Source: JBASNZ01 sp049657775
GTDB taxonomy: Bacteria > Actinomycetota > Coriobacteriia > Anaerosomatales > Anaerosomataceae
Assembly (NCBI GenBank): GCA_049657775.1
Contig: JBASNZ010000087.1
Coordinates: 16,589 to 80,588 of the forward strand
DNA length: 64,000 nucleotides
Direction: 5' to 3'
The notes under the pieces are model-generated. The model made no database searches. It was not told the origin of the DNA and was given only the letters and a program-made list of their open reading frames with translations. Position numbers and translations under genes: made by a program. Positions 49,852 to 59,050 of the stretch are shown in pieces. How positions within the stretch are numbered: position 1 is the stretch's first letter; each line of letters starts with the position of its first letter.

Positions 49852-50889
49852 ATGGATTACTTCGAGATACTCAAGCGCGCGTGGAAGGTCACCTGGAAGT
49901 ACAAGGCGCTGTGGATACTGGGCTTCTTCGTCGGCGCCGGAGGTGGAGGCGGCGGCTACAGCAGCGGCGGCTCCAACTTCAGCACCGGCGGCGGCGATAC
50001 CAGCGCCGCCGGTGAGGCGCTGTCAGACGCCTGGTTCAAGATGGAGAGTTGGGTCGCGGAGCACATCGCGCTCGTCGCCGTTGTCGCGGCGCTGCTGTTG
50101 GTCTTCGGGCTCGTCATGTGGGCGCTCGGCATCGCGGCGCGGGGCGGCCTCATCCATCTCGTAAACGAGGCCGAGGAGAACCGCGACGTCCATCTGGGCA
50201 AGGGTTGGAGCGTCGGCTTCCGATTCTGGGGCCGGAACTTCATGATCGGGTTCCTGCTCGGCCTGCCGCTCCTGCTCATCGTGCTCGCGATGACCGTCAT
50301 GATCGCATTGCCACTGATCGGTGCGGCTGGCTCATCCTCGGATATGGCAGCGGCCGGCGGCTTCACATCGGTGTGCTGCGGTGTGCCGCTGATGATGGTC
50401 GTCATCTTCGTGGCGGCACTGTTCGTGAGCATCATCACCGAGCTGGCGATGCGCTACGCGGTGCTTGATGATGTCACGTTCGGGCAGTCGATCGCCCGTG
50501 CCTGGAGTGACCTGTGGGCCAAGCGCGGTGCCTGGGTGATGTGGCTCGTCATGCTGCTTCCCGGTATCGCCTACGGCGTGATCGTCGCAGTCGTCTCACT
50601 GGTCTTCATCGTGCCGGCGATCTTCCTGGTCATCGCGGGCAAGTTCCTCACGGCGGTTGCCCTGGTCGTTCTGGTGGCGTTGGTGCTCATGCTTCCGGGC
50701 GCGGTCTACGGCACGTTCGTATCGTCTGCGTGGACGATCTTCTTCCGCCGGATGACCGGCAAGGAGATCGTGGTCGCGACCGGTCCCGCTCCCGCTACGT
50801 ACGCACCGGCGCCGCCGGCGCCCGAATCGGGCTTCGCGCCGGCCGTACCTCCCGTTGTCATCGCACCCGAACCGTCGGCCGATGCCTGA
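49852..50889 (+). CDS. Multi-pass membrane protein with Pro-rich tail
   Basis: A 345-residue protein with about five hydrophobic segments between residues 20 and 285, an N-terminal amphipathic motif (YFEILKRAWKVTWKYKALWI), a Gly/Ser-rich loop (about 30-55) and a Pro/Ala-rich cytoplasmic tail. The start FEILKRAWKxxWKxxxLW and later SIARAWSDLWAKRGAW suit the DUF7544/GlpQ-membrane-like families, but a firm assignment is not possible. GAGGGG precedes the ATG. Its 3' end overlaps rsmI by 8 bp. Confidence 0.75.
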   Translation: MDYFEILKRAWKVTWKYKALWILGFFVGAGGGGGGYSSGGSNFSTGGGDTSAAGEALSDAWFKMESWVAEHIALVAVVAALLLVFGLVMWALGIAARGGLIHLVNEAEENRDVHLGKGWSVGFRFWGRNFMIGFLLGLPLLLIVLAMTVMIALPLIGAAGSSSDMAAAGGFTSVCCGVPLMMVVIFVAALFVSIITELAMRYAVLDDVTFGQSIARAWSDLWAKRGAWVMWLVMLLPGIAYGVIVAVVSLVFIVPAIFLVIAGKFLTAVALVVLVALVLMLPGAVYGTFVSSAWTIFFRRMTGKEIVVATGPAPATYAPAPPAPESGFAPAVPPVVIAPEPSADA

Positions 50890-51718
50890 CGCGGGACGAC
50901 TCCTGGTTTGTGCGACGCCGATCGGCAACCTCGGCGATGTGACACTGCGCGTCTTGGATGCGCTGCGTGACGTCGCGATCATAGAGGCCGAGGACACGCG
51001 CGTCACGCGCAGGTTGCTCGCGCGCTACGACATCCACACGCCGCTCGAACGCTACGATGAGGCGACGGCTGCGGAGCGAACCCCCGCGGTCATCGCGCGC
51101 ATCCGCTCCGGCGACACTGTCGCGATCGTGAGCGACGCCGGGACCCCCGGCGTGTCGGACCCGGGGGCGCGGCTGGTGGACGCCTGTCTCGATGCGGGCG
51201 TAGCCGTTGACGTGCTTCCCGGCGCCTCAGCTGTGCTCACCGCACTCGTCGCGAGCGGGCTGCCCACGCACGCGTTCTACTTCGGGGGGTTCCTGCCGCG
51301 CAAGGCGGGGGAGCGAAAGCGCGTCCTCGAGTCGCTTGCGCAACTCCACGCGACGCTCGTGTTCTACGAGTCGCCCAAGCGTACGGCTGCGAGCGCACGT
51401 GCTCTTGCGGAGGTCTTTCCGGCTCGGCGCGCGGCGATGGCGCGGGAGCTCACCAAGCTGCACGAAGAGGTCATTCGCGCGAGCACCCAAGAACTTGCTG
51501 CGGACGTCGCGCAGCGTGAACTCAAGGGTGAGGTCGTGCTGCTGGTGGGGCCGCCGGTTGCCTCGGAACGTGAGATGCCCGATGAAGACGCTCTCTACAT
51601 GGCGGTGGAAGCGCTTGTGAAGACGGGACTCTCACGAAAGGATGCGGTGAAACGCATTGCCGGAGAGCGTGGCGTCTCCCGGCAGGCGGTGTATGCGGCG
51701 GCGCACCGAAAGGGCTAG
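50882..51718 (+). CDS. rsmI: 16S rRNA (cytidine1402-2'-O)-methyltransferase RsmI
   Basis: A 278-residue SAM-dependent methyltransferase that modifies C1402 in the decoding centre. Motifs are VCATPIGNLGD (about 9-19), IEAEDTRVTRRLL, IVSDAGTPGVSDPG and LPGASAVLTAL, all family-specific, plus the C-terminal VSRQAVYAAA helix. The ATG at 50882 overlaps the upstream gene. Its stop shares CTAG with the stop of the convergent abrB gene. It heads the conserved housekeeping block. Confidence 0.96.
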   Translation: MPDAGRLLVCATPIGNLGDVTLRVLDALRDVAIIEAEDTRVTRRLLARYDIHTPLERYDEATAAERTPAVIARIRSGDTVAIVSDAGTPGVSDPGARLVDACLDAGVAVDVLPGASAVLTALVASGLPTHAFYFGGFLPRKAGERKRVLESLAQLHATLVFYESPKRTAASARALAEVFPARRAAMARELTKLHEEVIRASTQELAADVAQRELKGEVVLLVGPPVASEREMPDEDALYMAVEALVKTGLSRKDAVKRIAGERGVSRQAVYAAAHRKG

Positions 51719-51957
51719 CGCTTCTTGATGGCGGTGACGCAATCGGCGCAGACGTTGCGCCCCTTGATCTCCGAGATGTTCTCCTGGTTGCCACAGATCA
51801 CACATGCGTCCCGGTACTTCTCGAGAATGACCCTGTCGCCCTCGACCGAGATGGAGATGGGATCCTTCACGTTTATGCCGAGTGTCCGGCGCAGTTCCAT
51901 CGGAATGACTATCCGTCCCAGATCATCCACTCTGCGTACGATGCCGGTGTCGCTCAT
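51715..51957 (-). CDS. abrB: AbrB-type transition-state regulator with C-terminal zinc ribbon
   Basis: An 80-residue regulator. Residues 1-50 are the AbrB swapped-hairpin DNA-binding domain (TGIVRRVDDLGRIVIPMELR, RTLGINVKDPISI). The C-terminal 30 residues have two Cys pairs (CVICG and CADC), a probable zinc ribbon. GAGGCGAGGG precedes the ATG at 51957. It lies between rsmI and metG on the opposite strand, just as abrB does in Bacillus subtilis. Likely a global DNA-binding protein. Confidence 0.9.
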   Translation of the reverse strand: MSDTGIVRRVDDLGRIVIPMELRRTLGINVKDPISISVEGDRVILEKYRDACVICGNQENISEIKGRNVCADCVTAIKKR

Positions 51958-52110
51958 GACCCTCGCCTCTCTCGCCCAACGCCCCACCCTGCGCGGTCCT
52001 GCGCTATCATTGGTGCCCCGGAGCCGCTGTAATACTTCCATAAATGCCCAAGACGATGCTACTGCAAACGCCCGGACCGCGCCGTTCGATTCGATGGAGT
52101 GCAAGAACCG

Positions 52111-53673
52111 ATGACCAAGCCCGCCTTCTACCTTACGACGCCGATCTACTACGTGAACGCCGAGCCGCACCTGGGCACCGCGTACACCACCATCGCCGCG
52201 GACGCGCTCGCGCGGTACCGCCGCATGACCGGCCACGACGTGATGTTCCTGACGGGCCTCGACGAGCACGGTCAGAAGATCGCACAGGCCGCCGAGGCCG
52301 GCGGCATGGACCCGCAGGACTGGGTGGACTCTATCGCGCCCAAGTTCACTCATGCGTGGGAGATGCTCGGCATCAGCAACGACGACTTCATCCGCACCAC
52401 CGAGCAGCGCCACAAGCGGGGCGTGCAGGCGTTCTGGCAGGAGCTCTACGATCGCGGCGAGATCTACCAGGGCCACTACGAGGGCTGGTACTGCGTACCC
52501 GACGAGACATTCTGGACCGAGGAGGACCTCGTTGAGGGCATGTGCCCCCAGTGCGGGCGTGAGGTCCAGTATGTGCGCGAGGACAACTGGTTCTTCCGCC
52601 TGTCCGAGTACCAGGATCGTCTGCTCGAGTTCTACGACGCGCGTGAGGCGGCGGGCGTTCCCTTCGTTCAGCCCGAGACGCGCCGAAACGAGGTCATCTC
52701 CTTCGTGAAGGGTGGTCTCAAGGACCTCTCGATCTCACGCACCACGTTCACCTGGGGCGTGCCGCTCCCCTTTGCGCCCGACCACGTGACGTATGTGTGG
52801 ATCGACGCGCTCCTCAACTACATCACCGCGCTGGGCTACGGGAGCGACGACCACGCGGCGTTCGATCGATACTGGCCCGCGGACTACCATTTCGTGGGCA
52901 AGGACATCATCCGCTTTCACTGCGTGATCTGGCCGGCAATGCTCATGGCCGCCGGCATCGAACCGCCCAAGGCGGTCTTCGCGCACGGCTTCTTGCTCAC
53001 CAAGGGCGAGAAGATGAGCAAGTCAAAAGGCAACGCCCAGACCCCGGCCTCACTCGTTGAGCGCTTTGGGGTGGATGCGTACCGCTATTACTTCTTGCGC
53101 GACGTCACCTTCGGCCACGACGGCTCCATCTCGATGGAGTCGATGGTGCAGCGCTACAACGGCGACCTTGCGAACGACTGGGGCAACCTGTGCTCCCGCC
53201 TGTTCAACATGACCGAGAAGTACCTGGATGGCGTCACGCCTGCCGCGCCACTGCGCGAGGCGGAGACAGACGCCGACTGCACGCTGCGCTCCATCGCAGG
53301 CTTCCTGCCCGAGAAGTACGAGGCAGCGATGCGCAAGCTCGACTATCAGGCTGCGCTCGAGGCGGCCTGGGACCTCATCAAGGCTGCGAACCGGTACATC
53401 GAGAACGAGGCGCCCTGGAGCCTCTCCAAGGAGGGGAATGGCGAACGTCTCTCTGCCGTGCTGTACAACGCCCTCGAGGCCGTACGCATCGCGGCGCTCT
53501 TCACCGCGCCAGTGATGCCGAACACCTCCGCGGAGGTCTGGACGCGCATGGGTCTCGGCGACATCTCCGCGATCACGGACATCTCCACCGCAGCCGTGTG
53601 GGGCCAGCTTACGTCAGGGCGTGCGGTCACCAAGGGAGATCCGCTCTTCCCGCGCATCTACGAGGAAGCGTAG
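52111..53673 (+). CDS. metG: Methionyl-tRNA synthetase
   Basis: A 520-residue class I synthetase that charges tRNA-Met. The HIGH-like motif is PHLGTAYT (about 18-21) and the KMSKS motif is GEKMSKSKGN (about 306). A single zinc knuckle is represented by CPQCGREVQYV. The anticodon-binding helical domain (about 350-490) includes WGNLCSRLFNM. The C-terminal tRNA-binding (EMAP-like) domain is absent, so it is the short form. ATG 52111; an in-frame GTG 12 bases earlier is possible. Confidence 0.97.
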   Translation: MTKPAFYLTTPIYYVNAEPHLGTAYTTIAADALARYRRMTGHDVMFLTGLDEHGQKIAQAAEAGGMDPQDWVDSIAPKFTHAWEMLGISNDDFIRTTEQRHKRGVQAFWQELYDRGEIYQGHYEGWYCVPDETFWTEEDLVEGMCPQCGREVQYVREDNWFFRLSEYQDRLLEFYDAREAAGVPFVQPETRRNEVISFVKGGLKDLSISRTTFTWGVPLPFAPDHVTYVWIDALLNYITALGYGSDDHAAFDRYWPADYHFVGKDIIRFHCVIWPAMLMAAGIEPPKAVFAHGFLLTKGEKMSKSKGNAQTPASLVERFGVDAYRYYFLRDVTFGHDGSISMESMVQRYNGDLANDWGNLCSRLFNMTEKYLDGVTPAAPLREAETDADCTLRSIAGFLPEKYEAAMRKLDYQAALEAAWDLIKAANRYIENEAPWSLSKEGNGERLSAVLYNALEAVRIAALFTAPVMPNTSAEVWTRMGLGDISAITDISTAAVWGQLTSGRAVTKGDPLFPRIYEEA

Positions 53674-53678
53674 GATCG

Positions 53679-54536
53679 ATGAGCGCGGCGCTGCCAGACC
53701 TTCCGGGCCTTGGCGCTCCAACGGCGGACTCGCATGCGCACCTGGACATGCTCGAGGATCCCGCCCAGGCACTCGCGAACGCCGCCATCGCGGGCGTGTC
53801 GCTGGTGGCCACCGTTGTGGACCTAACCGAGGACACACGCACGTTCGATGAGCTCGACGGGTGGCTCGAAGACGCACAGTCACGCATACGGGCGGCGGGT
53901 CACGAGCAGCTACCGGCACCCGACGTGCGCATCGTGGTCGGCGCCCATCCTCACAACGCGAAGGCATTCACCCCCGATGTCGCCGCGCGTATGCGCGAGG
54001 CCGCGTACCTCCCCAGAGTGGCCGCCTTTGGCGAACTGGGACTCGACTTCCACTACGACTACTCACCCCGCGATGTGCAGCGAGCTACGTTCGAGGAGCA
54101 CCTCGCTCTTGCGCACGAGATGGATTTCCCGGTCGTCGTGCACCTGCGCAACGCGCACAACGAGGGATACGAGTTGATTCGCGATGTCGGCGTACCTCGG
54201 GCTGGGTGCGTCATCCACTGCTTCACCGAGGACGCTGTCACCGTTGAGCGATTCCTGGGTCTGGGCTGTTGGATATCGTTCGCCGGTCCGGTGACGTTTA
54301 GGAAGGCGCAGCCGATCAGGGAAGCGGCGGCGCTCACGCCGCTTGACAGGCTGCTCGTGGAGACGGACTCCCCGTATCTGGCTCCCGAGCCGTATCGCGG
54401 GCGGCAGAACGAACCCGCGTACGTCACGCTTACCGCGGCCGCTGTCGCGGCTGCTATGGGGCTGCATCCGCGCGAGGTGGCCTCGGCCGGGCTGGACAAC
54501 GCCCGCCGTCTCTTCGCACGGGGCGAGCTCCGGTGA
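53679..54536 (+). CDS. tatD: TatD-family metal-dependent DNase
   Basis: A 285-residue TIM-barrel hydrolase. Metal ligands are visible in TADSHAHLDML, FGELGLDFHYDYS (Glu), VVVHLRNA (His), VIHCFT (His) and VETDSPYLAPEP (Asp). The length is slightly long because of an insertion at about 60-80. It starts 5 bp after metG and overlaps the next gene (GTGA), the order seen in many Gram-positive genomes. Confidence 0.96.
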   Translation: MSAALPDLPGLGAPTADSHAHLDMLEDPAQALANAAIAGVSLVATVVDLTEDTRTFDELDGWLEDAQSRIRAAGHEQLPAPDVRIVVGAHPHNAKAFTPDVAARMREAAYLPRVAAFGELGLDFHYDYSPRDVQRATFEEHLALAHEMDFPVVVHLRNAHNEGYELIRDVGVPRAGCVIHCFTEDAVTVERFLGLGCWISFAGPVTFRKAQPIREAAALTPLDRLLVETDSPYLAPEPYRGRQNEPAYVTLTAAAVAAAMGLHPREVASAGLDNARRLFARGELR

Positions 54537-55150
54537 GAGGTCGTCTCGTGCTGGGTATCGCCGGCAGCCCGCGACGCGGCGGCAACAGCGAACAGCTGCT
54601 GGACGCGTGCCTCGCCGGCGTGACCGAAGCCGGCGCGCGCGCACGGCGACTGGTGCCCGCGGAGATGGACATCCGGCCGTGCCTTGGCTGCAACGCCTGT
54701 TCGCGAACAGGGGAGTGCACCCAACGCGACGACATGGGTGAGGTCTACTCGCTCATCGACTCCGCCGCGGCGATCGTGGTCGCAAGTCCCGTCTACTTCG
54801 CGTCGGTTCCGGCCACGCTCAAGTCCCTCATCGACCGCATGCAGCCCTACTGGGCGCGCCGGCATGTGCTTGGCATGCCTGTCCCCGAGAAGCGCCCCGG
54901 CGGCTTCCTGCTCGTACGAGGGGGCGGAGATCCGTACGGCTTTACCGGAGCCGAGAACTCCATCAGGAGCGTTTTCGCGGTGCTGGGAATCCGCGTGATC
55001 GCCGAGGAGCACGTGACCGGTGTTGACGCGCCAGGCGAGATGATGCGCCACCCGCAGGCCCTTGACGAGGCGCGTGCTCATGGCGCGGCGATCGCCGCGG
55101 CCGTGATCAACGGGGTTGCCTCCGGTCCGCTCGAGGCCCCGGGAATCTGA
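54533..55150 (+). CDS. NADPH-dependent FMN reductase-like flavoprotein
   Basis: A 205-residue flavodoxin-fold protein. Its N-terminus is GIAGSPRRGGNSEQLLDACL, the FMN phosphate loop. The Cys motif RPCLGCNACSRTGEC matches iron-sulfur flavoproteins or WrbA-like NAD(P)H oxidoreductases, and VVASPVYFASVPATLKSLID is the family signature. It overlaps tatD and occupies the place where Bacillus has rnmV. The substrate is unknown. Confidence 0.92.
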   Translation: MRGRLVLGIAGSPRRGGNSEQLLDACLAGVTEAGARARRLVPAEMDIRPCLGCNACSRTGECTQRDDMGEVYSLIDSAAAIVVASPVYFASVPATLKSLIDRMQPYWARRHVLGMPVPEKRPGGFLLVRGGGDPYGFTGAENSIRSVFAVLGIRVIAEEHVTGVDAPGEMMRHPQALDEARAHGAAIAAAVINGVASGPLEAPGI

Positions 55151-55219
55151 CGAGCGGACGTAGAAGCAGCAGGCGCGATACCGTTCGTCAGGTGAAGCGA
55201 CATGAACGCGCCGATTGCG

Positions 55220-55248
55220 TTGTTGGCCCCGGGGGGCTCGGCTATAAT
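55220..55248 (+). promoter_or_regulatory. Promoter of the 3D-domain gene
   Basis: TTGTTG (55220-55225) and a consensus TATAAT (55243-55248) with a 17-bp spacer, 57 bp before the start codon. Confidence 0.7.
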
Positions 55249-55304
55249 CGGTCGAGTTGCCGGCGCGTTGCCGGCCTGTCATGAAACCGACACGGAAGGG
55301 CTTT

Positions 55305-56378
55305 ATGGGCAAGCCGGCCACACCGGCCCACCACCTGAAGACTCCGTACATCGCACTCACTCTCATCGCAGCCATCGTCGTACCACTGACCGCATCCGGA
55401 TTCGTCTGGGCCAAGAAAGGCGTCACCGTCGTCGTCGACGGGGAGACCGCCTACTACAAGACCGGGGCAGACACCGTCGCCGACGTTCTCGATGAAGCGC
55501 GCATCGAGCTCGGCGAGCATGACGTGGTGTCTCCCACTGTCGACGAGCCCGTCGTGGACGGGTCCACCATCGTCGTCCGTTATGCCACTCCGGTCACCAT
55601 CGACTGCGATGGCGATCTACTCGAGCTGCAAGTCGTCGGCACTACCGTTGCCGATGCCCTCGTTGCCGCCGGACTCGACCCCTCGCTCGGGCTGCATGTG
55701 ACGCCTGCGGTCGAGGCGCCACTGCGGGATGGGATGACGATCGTCGCCGAGGACGTCTTCCTGCGCATCGAGGAGCAGGAGGTCGCGGTTCCGTTTGACA
55801 CCATCGAGAAGCAGGACCCGTCGATGGTCGTGGGACAGCGTAAGGTACTCACCAAGGGTGTCGCGGGTCGCGCGATCCGCGTGTTCGAAGTCGTCGTCAC
55901 CGGCGGCGTCGAGGGCATGCGGTACGTCAAGGCCGAGAAGGTCCTGCTCGCCCCGGTGCCCGAGGTCGTGGCGGTCGGCACCAAGAAGTCGAAGCGAGCG
56001 ATCGTCGTGGCGAGCAAGTCGCCGGCTCCGGTGAAGTCCTCTGTCGCAGCGCCCAAGAGCGGCTCGACCATCAAGATGACCTCCACTGCCTACACACCGT
56101 GGGACGCGGGCTGCGGCGGTCTTTCCGTCGTCGAGCGCAAGCTCGCCGCGTACAACGTGCCGACCGGATGGGGCATCGTCGCGGTCGACCCCAAGGTCGT
56201 TCCCCTGGGCAGCAAGGTGTACGTGCCCGGCTACGGGTATGCGATCGCAGCGGACACCGGCGGCGCGATCAAGGGTAACCGCATCGATGTCTGCTTCTGG
56301 TCCGGTGGCGAATCCGCATCGCGCACGGCGGCGCTCAACTGGGGTCGTCGCACCGTCACCATCACCATCGTCAAGTAG
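55305..56378 (+). CDS. YabE-like wall protein with DUF348, G5 and 3D domains
   Basis: A 357-residue exported protein. An N-terminal signal anchor (about 15-37) is followed by two DUF348 units (KGVTVVVDGETAYYKT; ATPVTIDCDGDLLELQV), a G5 domain (about 175-230, RIEEQEVAVPFDTIEKQDP), and a C-terminal 3D domain (about 270-357, TSTAYTPWDAGCGG, IAVDP-like VAVDPKVVPLGSKVYVPG, AADTGGAIKGNRIDVCF) with the three conserved Asp of the MltA/RlpA-like barrel. The ATG at 55305 follows GGAAGGG; an ATG at 55281 lacks a ribosome-binding site. A peptidoglycan-cleaving or resuscitation-like role is inferred. Confidence 0.92.
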   Translation: MGKPATPAHHLKTPYIALTLIAAIVVPLTASGFVWAKKGVTVVVDGETAYYKTGADTVADVLDEARIELGEHDVVSPTVDEPVVDGSTIVVRYATPVTIDCDGDLLELQVVGTTVADALVAAGLDPSLGLHVTPAVEAPLRDGMTIVAEDVFLRIEEQEVAVPFDTIEKQDPSMVVGQRKVLTKGVAGRAIRVFEVVVTGGVEGMRYVKAEKVLLAPVPEVVAVGTKKSKRAIVVASKSPAPVKSSVAAPKSGSTIKMTSTAYTPWDAGCGGLSVVERKLAAYNVPTGWGIVAVDPKVVPLGSKVYVPGYGYAIAADTGGAIKGNRIDVCFWSGGESASRTAALNWGRRTVTITIVK

Positions 56379-56388
56379 AGAAGGCCAC

Positions 56389-57258
56389 ATGGCCCACTCG
56401 GAGCTGGCGTCCCCGTCGGCGACGCTTGCCGTGCTCAAGCAGCACGGCCTCCACACCCGCAAGGCACTCGGGCAGCACTTCCTGGTCGACGACAACGCCG
56501 TCGGGCGCATCATCGACCTCGCATCGCTTGCTGGCGACGAGCACATCGTCGAAGTCGGGCCGGGGATCGGAACGCTCACGCTGGCGCTTGCACGGGCCGC
56601 GGGGTCGGTCGTGACCGTCGAGAGCGACGACCGACTTCTGGGCGTCCTCGCGGAGCTGACGGAGCGGTACGATAACGTTCGGGTTGTGCATGCCGATGCG
56701 CTTGACGTGACACCCGACGATCTTGGGGGACCCGCCGGTCAGGCGCCGGTCGCGTTGGTGGCCAACCTTCCGTACGCGGTGGCAGCTACGGTCGTACTCC
56801 GCTTCTTCGAGATGCTTCCCACGATCCAGTCCGCCACGGTGATGGTGCAGGCGGAGGTCGCCGACCGGATGTCGGCGGTTCCCGGGACCAAGGACTACGG
56901 CGCGTATACGGTCAAACTCGCGATGTTCGCACGAACGACCGGGCGGTTCTCGGTAGGCCGCGGTTGCTTCCTGCCGCCACCGCGTGTGGATTCCACCGTG
57001 ATCCGTCTCGAGCGAATCGTTCGCGATGACTCTCCGGAGGAGATCGGGCGCGCGATCCGCGCGGCGAACGCGGCTTTCGCACAACGTCGCAAGACCATGC
57101 GGAATTCGATCTCGAGTGCACTCGGAGTGAGTGCCGCGTCGGTGGAAGACTCGCTCTCCGCGGCCGGGCTGGATCCGGCGGCCCGCGCTGAATCACTGCG
57201 GCCCGAGTCGTTCGTGATCCTCGGTCGCGCACTGCATGAATCTGGCCTTCTACCTTGA
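56389..57258 (+). CDS. rsmA: 16S rRNA dimethyladenosine transferase RsmA
   Basis: A 289-residue SAM-dependent enzyme that dimethylates A1518 and A1519 of 16S rRNA. It has KALGQHFLVDD near the N-terminus, motif I VEVGPGIGTLTLAL, motif IV NLPYAVAA, and the C-terminal AFAQRRKTMRNSI. It lies 10 bp after the 3D-domain gene. Its last codons overlap the -35 box of the veg promoter. Confidence 0.97.
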   Translation: MAHSELASPSATLAVLKQHGLHTRKALGQHFLVDDNAVGRIIDLASLAGDEHIVEVGPGIGTLTLALARAAGSVVTVESDDRLLGVLAELTERYDNVRVVHADALDVTPDDLGGPAGQAPVALVANLPYAVAATVVLRFFEMLPTIQSATVMVQAEVADRMSAVPGTKDYGAYTVKLAMFARTTGRFSVGRGCFLPPPRVDSTVIRLERIVRDDSPEEIGRAIRAANAAFAQRRKTMRNSISSALGVSAASVEDSLSAAGLDPAARAESLRPESFVILGRALHESGLLP

Positions 57259-57283
57259 GTTTTTCGGCCTCAGGGGGTATACT
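57255..57283 (+). promoter_or_regulatory. Promoter of veg
   Basis: TTGAGT (57255-57260) and TATACT (57278-57283) with a 17-bp spacer. In Bacillus subtilis veg is also served by a strong vegetative promoter. Confidence 0.75.
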
Positions 57284-57307
57284 AGCTGCCTGTCTAGGAG
57301 GAGCCGA

Positions 57308-57592
57308 ATGGAATCGATGATGAAGCAGGTCGAGGTCGTAGGCCGTATCCGCAGCGACCTTGAGGGCCTGATGGGTAGCCGCATGAAGCTCAAGGCCAAC
57401 ATGGGCCGATCAAAGATCCTCGAGCGCGAAGGCACGCTGGAGCAGACGCACCCCAGCCTGTTCGTCCTCAAGATCGAGGAGAAGCGCGGCCGTACCGCAC
57501 GGGTTTCGTACAGCTACGTGGACATCCTCACCGGCACGGTCGAACTGACTCACTGTGAGACCGGGGAGTGCGTCTTTCCCTGGCTCAACTAG
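57308..57592 (+). CDS. veg: Veg family protein
   Basis: A 94-residue protein of the Veg family, linked in Bacillus to biofilm gene control and spore outgrowth; its molecular action is unclear. The central motif GSRMKLKANMGRSKI, followed by TLEQTHPSLFVL and VSYSYVDILTGTVEL, is the family pattern. TAGGAGGAG precedes the ATG. It is located between rsmA and ispE, as in Bacillus. Confidence 0.93.
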   Translation: MESMMKQVEVVGRIRSDLEGLMGSRMKLKANMGRSKILEREGTLEQTHPSLFVLKIEEKRGRTARVSYSYVDILTGTVELTHCETGECVFPWLN

Positions 57593-57666
57593 CAGGACCT
57601 ATCGATGATCACAAGCGCGCGGGGCAGAACATCTGGCCCCGCGCGACGCGTTTAGGGGGACGTAAC

Positions 57667-58617
57667 GTGACCGATCGGGTGACACTCCTGGCTCCGGCCA
57701 AGGTCAACCTCTATCTGGCCGTTGGCGCACGACGCAGCGACGGATACCACGATCTGGTCACGGTCTTCCAGTCGCTTGACGAACGGGCGGCAGATGTCGT
57801 CACCGTCTCGCTCGCCAACGAACTCAATGTGGTGTGTGAGCCCGATATCGGCGTGCCATCCGGGGAGAATCTGGCGTCGAGGGCGATCCGGGCACTCGCC
57901 GGGGTCGTCGGACGCACTCCGGCGATCGACGTGTGCATCGAGAAGCGGATCCCGCCGGCGGGAGGGCTCGGTGGAGCGAGTGCCGACGCCGCCGCGGCGC
58001 TGGTGGGGGCATGCACGCTGTGGGGGCTTGATGTCGCTACTCCCGAGATCCTCGATCTCGCGCGATCGCTCGGTGCGGACGTCCCCTTCTTCTTGGTTGG
58101 CGGGACCGCGCTCTACGGAGGTCGCGGCGATGTCCTCATGAAGCGTCTTCCCTTCGTGCGGCTGCCCGTTGTGCTGATCAACCCGGGCGAGCCCGTTTCC
58201 ACCCCGGCCGCCTATGCGGCGTTCGACCGCCTTCTTCCGCAGGCTGCACCGCCGGTCGAGCGCATGGTCTCCGCGCTGCGCGCCGGTGACGTACCATCCA
58301 TCGTCGGGTCGCTGCACAATGACCTCACGGATGCGGCGTGCGCCGTTGCTCCGGGTACAGCCGATGCGTTGCGGTTCGTGCGGGCGATCCCGGGCGTGTC
58401 GGGGGCGCTCGTCTCGGGTAGCGGCTCCACGGTGTTCGCGGTGTGTGCCGATGACGTCACGGCGGACAGTGTCGCAGCACAGGCGGGTGATGCAGGGTGG
58501 TGGACGCTCGCGACGGCTACGGGGGAGTATGGAATCACCCGATGGGAGCCGCAGACGGGTCCGGTGCCGTTTGGGCATTCGGATTCGCAGGGATTGAGCC
58601 ATGAGGGTCGAAACTAG
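57667..58617 (+). CDS. ispE: 4-diphosphocytidyl-2-C-methyl-D-erythritol kinase
   Basis: A 316-residue GHMP kinase of the non-mevalonate isoprenoid pathway. The substrate motif is LAPAKVNLYLAVG, the ATP loop is IPPAGGLGGASADAAAAL (about 100), and the third GHMP motif is LVSGSGSTVFAVC. GTG start 57667 with TTAGGGGG upstream. It shows that this organism uses the MEP pathway for isoprenoids. Confidence 0.96.
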   Translation: MTDRVTLLAPAKVNLYLAVGARRSDGYHDLVTVFQSLDERAADVVTVSLANELNVVCEPDIGVPSGENLASRAIRALAGVVGRTPAIDVCIEKRIPPAGGLGGASADAAAALVGACTLWGLDVATPEILDLARSLGADVPFFLVGGTALYGGRGDVLMKRLPFVRLPVVLINPGEPVSTPAAYAAFDRLLPQAAPPVERMVSALRAGDVPSIVGSLHNDLTDAACAVAPGTADALRFVRAIPGVSGALVSGSGSTVFAVCADDVTADSVAAQAGDAGWWTLATATGEYGITRWEPQTGPVPFGHSDSQGLSHEGRN

Positions 58618-58649
58618 CAGACGAGGGCTGTGCCGAGGGAGACTGCTAC

Positions 58650-58946
58650 ATGGAGATCACGAAAGTGACACTGCGCCCCGTGGCGATGAACAAGGTGTGC
58701 GCGATCGCAAGCATCGTCATCGACGACGAGTTCGTCATCCACGACTTACGCGTGGTCAATGGCGACAAAGGCCTGTTCGTTGCCATGCCGTCGCGCAAGC
58801 TTCCCAACGGGGAGTTCAGAGACATCTGCCATCCGATCAACACAGATGCGCGCTCGATGATCCAGGACGCCGTTCTCGAACAGTTCCAGGCCGACGGTGG
58901 GCTCGAGGCGTTCGCGGCCGCGGCCGCGGCGCTCGAAGAGGTCTGA
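58650..58946 (+). CDS. spoVG: SpoVG septation/RNA-binding regulator
   Basis: A 98-residue SpoVG protein. The whole sequence fits the family: MEITKVTLRPVAMNKVCAIA, VIDDEFVIHDLRVVNG, GLFVAMPSRKLPNGEFRDI, CHPINTDARSMIQDAVL. The proteins bind nucleic acid and influence division and metabolism. The C-terminus is Ala-rich. Situated between ispE and glmU, as in Bacillus. Confidence 0.97.
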   Translation: MEITKVTLRPVAMNKVCAIASIVIDDEFVIHDLRVVNGDKGLFVAMPSRKLPNGEFRDICHPINTDARSMIQDAVLEQFQADGGLEAFAAAAAALEEV

Positions 58947-58988
58947 CCGAAGAGGCCTGACCGGGACCGTTCCCGCTGCTCACTGTGG

Positions 58989-58994
58989 TATACT
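58989..58994 (+). promoter_or_regulatory. -10 element before tRNA-Gln
   Basis: TATACT lies 56 bp before the tRNA; the -35 region (ACCGTT at 58966-58971) is weak. Just upstream, a 14-nt sequence (GAAGAGGTCTGACC and GAAGAGGCCTGACC) occurs twice in tandem at the end of spoVG. Confidence 0.4.
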
Positions 58995-59050
58995 CCCTGC
59001 GCCCGCCGAGGCGTTTCGACGGCCTTTGGCGTGCGGACGTTTTCCTCGCT

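Noticed and set aside
51958..52110. T-box or SAM riboswitch before metG
   Set aside because: The 150-bp leader lacks a T-box consensus and any recognisable SAM aptamer pairing.
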